Below, in pieces: positions 63,637 through 64,000 of a stretch of 64,000 nt of DNA (position 1 is the first letter of the stretch; each line of letters starts with the position of its first letter). The translations under genes and the position numbers were made by a program. Origin of the DNA: Halobellus sp. MBLA0158 (lineage in GTDB: Archaea; Halobacteriota; Halobacteria; Halobacteriales; Haloferacaceae); the NCBI RefSeq assembly GCF_041477585.1, contig NZ_JBGNYA010000001.1, forward strand, positions 682,001-746,000, given 5' to 3'. A model generated the notes under the pieces. That model ran no database searches and was not told the DNA's origin. It was given only the letters and a program-made list of their open reading frames with translations.

Positions 63637-64000
63637 ATGGCCGCAGAGGAGGCACGCCGCCGCGTGATCGAGCGGGTCCGCGAGCGCGTCACGCCCGACG
63701 CCGACGAGCGCGAGGCGATGCGCGAGGCGACCGCGACGCTCGTCTCGCGCATCGAGGCCGAACTCGACGCGCTGCCGGTCGAGGCCGACGTCGTTCAGGT
63801 GGGCTCGACCGCCCGCGGCACGTGGCTCGCGGGCGACCGCGACATTGACGTCTTCGTCCGCTTTCCGCCCTCGCTCGACCGCGCCACGCTAGAGCGCTAC
63901 GGCCTCGAAATCGGCAACGCAGTCCTCCCCGAGGGCCACGAGGAGTACGCCGAACACCCCTACGTCACCGGCGAGTTCGCGGGGTTCGACGTCGATCTGG
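63637..64000 (+). CDS. cca: CCA-adding tRNA nucleotidyltransferase (3' truncated by window)
   Basis: The frame is open from ATG 63637 to the window end, giving 121 visible residues. VVQVGSTARGTWLAGDRDIDVFVRFPP is the class I archaeal CCA-adding nucleotidyltransferase signature with the metal-binding Asp-x-Asp. The N-terminal helix (EEARRRVIERVRERVTPDADE) fits archaeal homologues. It would add CCA to tRNAs such as the three in this window, none of which encodes it. Confidence 0.93.
   Translation, partial: MAAEEARRRVIERVRERVTPDADEREAMREATATLVSRIEAELDALPVEADVVQVGSTARGTWLAGDRDIDVFVRFPPSLDRATLERYGLEIGNAVLPEGHEEYAEHPYVTGEFAGFDVDL

Noticed and set aside
1-64000. CRISPR array or rRNA genes
   Set aside because: No regularly spaced identical repeats of 24-40 bp and no rRNA-like sequence were seen.

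Overview
The window is a haloarchaeal chromosome (class Halobacteria; the exact genus cannot be fixed from this stretch). The evidence is very high GC in the right 53 kb, strongly acidic proteins, leaderless promoters with a TATA box about 25-28 nt before the start codon, twin-arginine lipoproteins, and archaeal genes such as aIF2-gamma, Rpo7/Spt4, S24e, the Kae1-Bud32 fusion, PINA ATPase and archaeal LeuRS.

Positions 1 to about 10,412 are an integrated element of clearly lower GC. It ends at the 3' side of a tRNA-Thr(GGU) gene (10413-10484, minus strand) next to a tyrosine recombinase. Its left end lies outside the window. From left to right it carries a conjugation-type pair (a protein cut by the window edge plus a VirD4/TraG-like ATPase), a winged-helix protein, a small membrane protein, a small helical protein, and a 366-residue protein whose first half is a ribosomal protein uL15. 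The rest is a structured intergenic segment, a DUF4209-like protein with an RNxxxHG motif, a ribbon-helix-helix/RelE-type toxin-antitoxin pair, a small HTH protein, a RadC/JAB-domain protein with a partner, an iteron-like repeat region, and the integrase. The mobile uL15-like protein with an unrecognised C-terminal domain is the most novel item here.

The chromosomal part starts with riboflavin synthase, a PrsW-type protease and an FAU-1-like RNA-binding protein. An information-processing block follows: aIF2-gamma, a PIN protein, Rpo7, Spt4, dephospho-CoA kinase, S24e and Kae1-Bud32. Next come an ITP pyrophosphatase, a chemotaxis-type transducer, PINA, HisE, an F420:NADP oxidoreductase-like protein, a HAD hydrolase and LeuRS. 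From 31 to 37 kb there are a Rieske protein, an iron-regulated siderophore-binding lipoprotein with an iron box, the E1-like UbaA, and an orphan NuoCD next to an HTH_10 regulator. MutS, a Nudix protein and MutL follow, then a PfkB sugar kinase, a rhomboid-like protein and a NikR-like regulator with an operator-like dyad.

From 47 to 60 kb lies a phosphate and arsenic district: a metallophosphatase, polyphosphate kinase, arsR-acr3-arsC, pstS-pstC-pstA-pstB and an AbrB-PhoU regulator. An MscS channel, tRNA(CAU), an FAH-family protein, an aminotransferase, tRNA-Asn(GUU) and the start of the CCA-adding enzyme close the window. Two intergenic segments (20375-20497 and 37071-37194) appear to be diverged copies of one repeat of about 124 bp. 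All homology statements rest on reading motifs and remembered family features; no searches were run.
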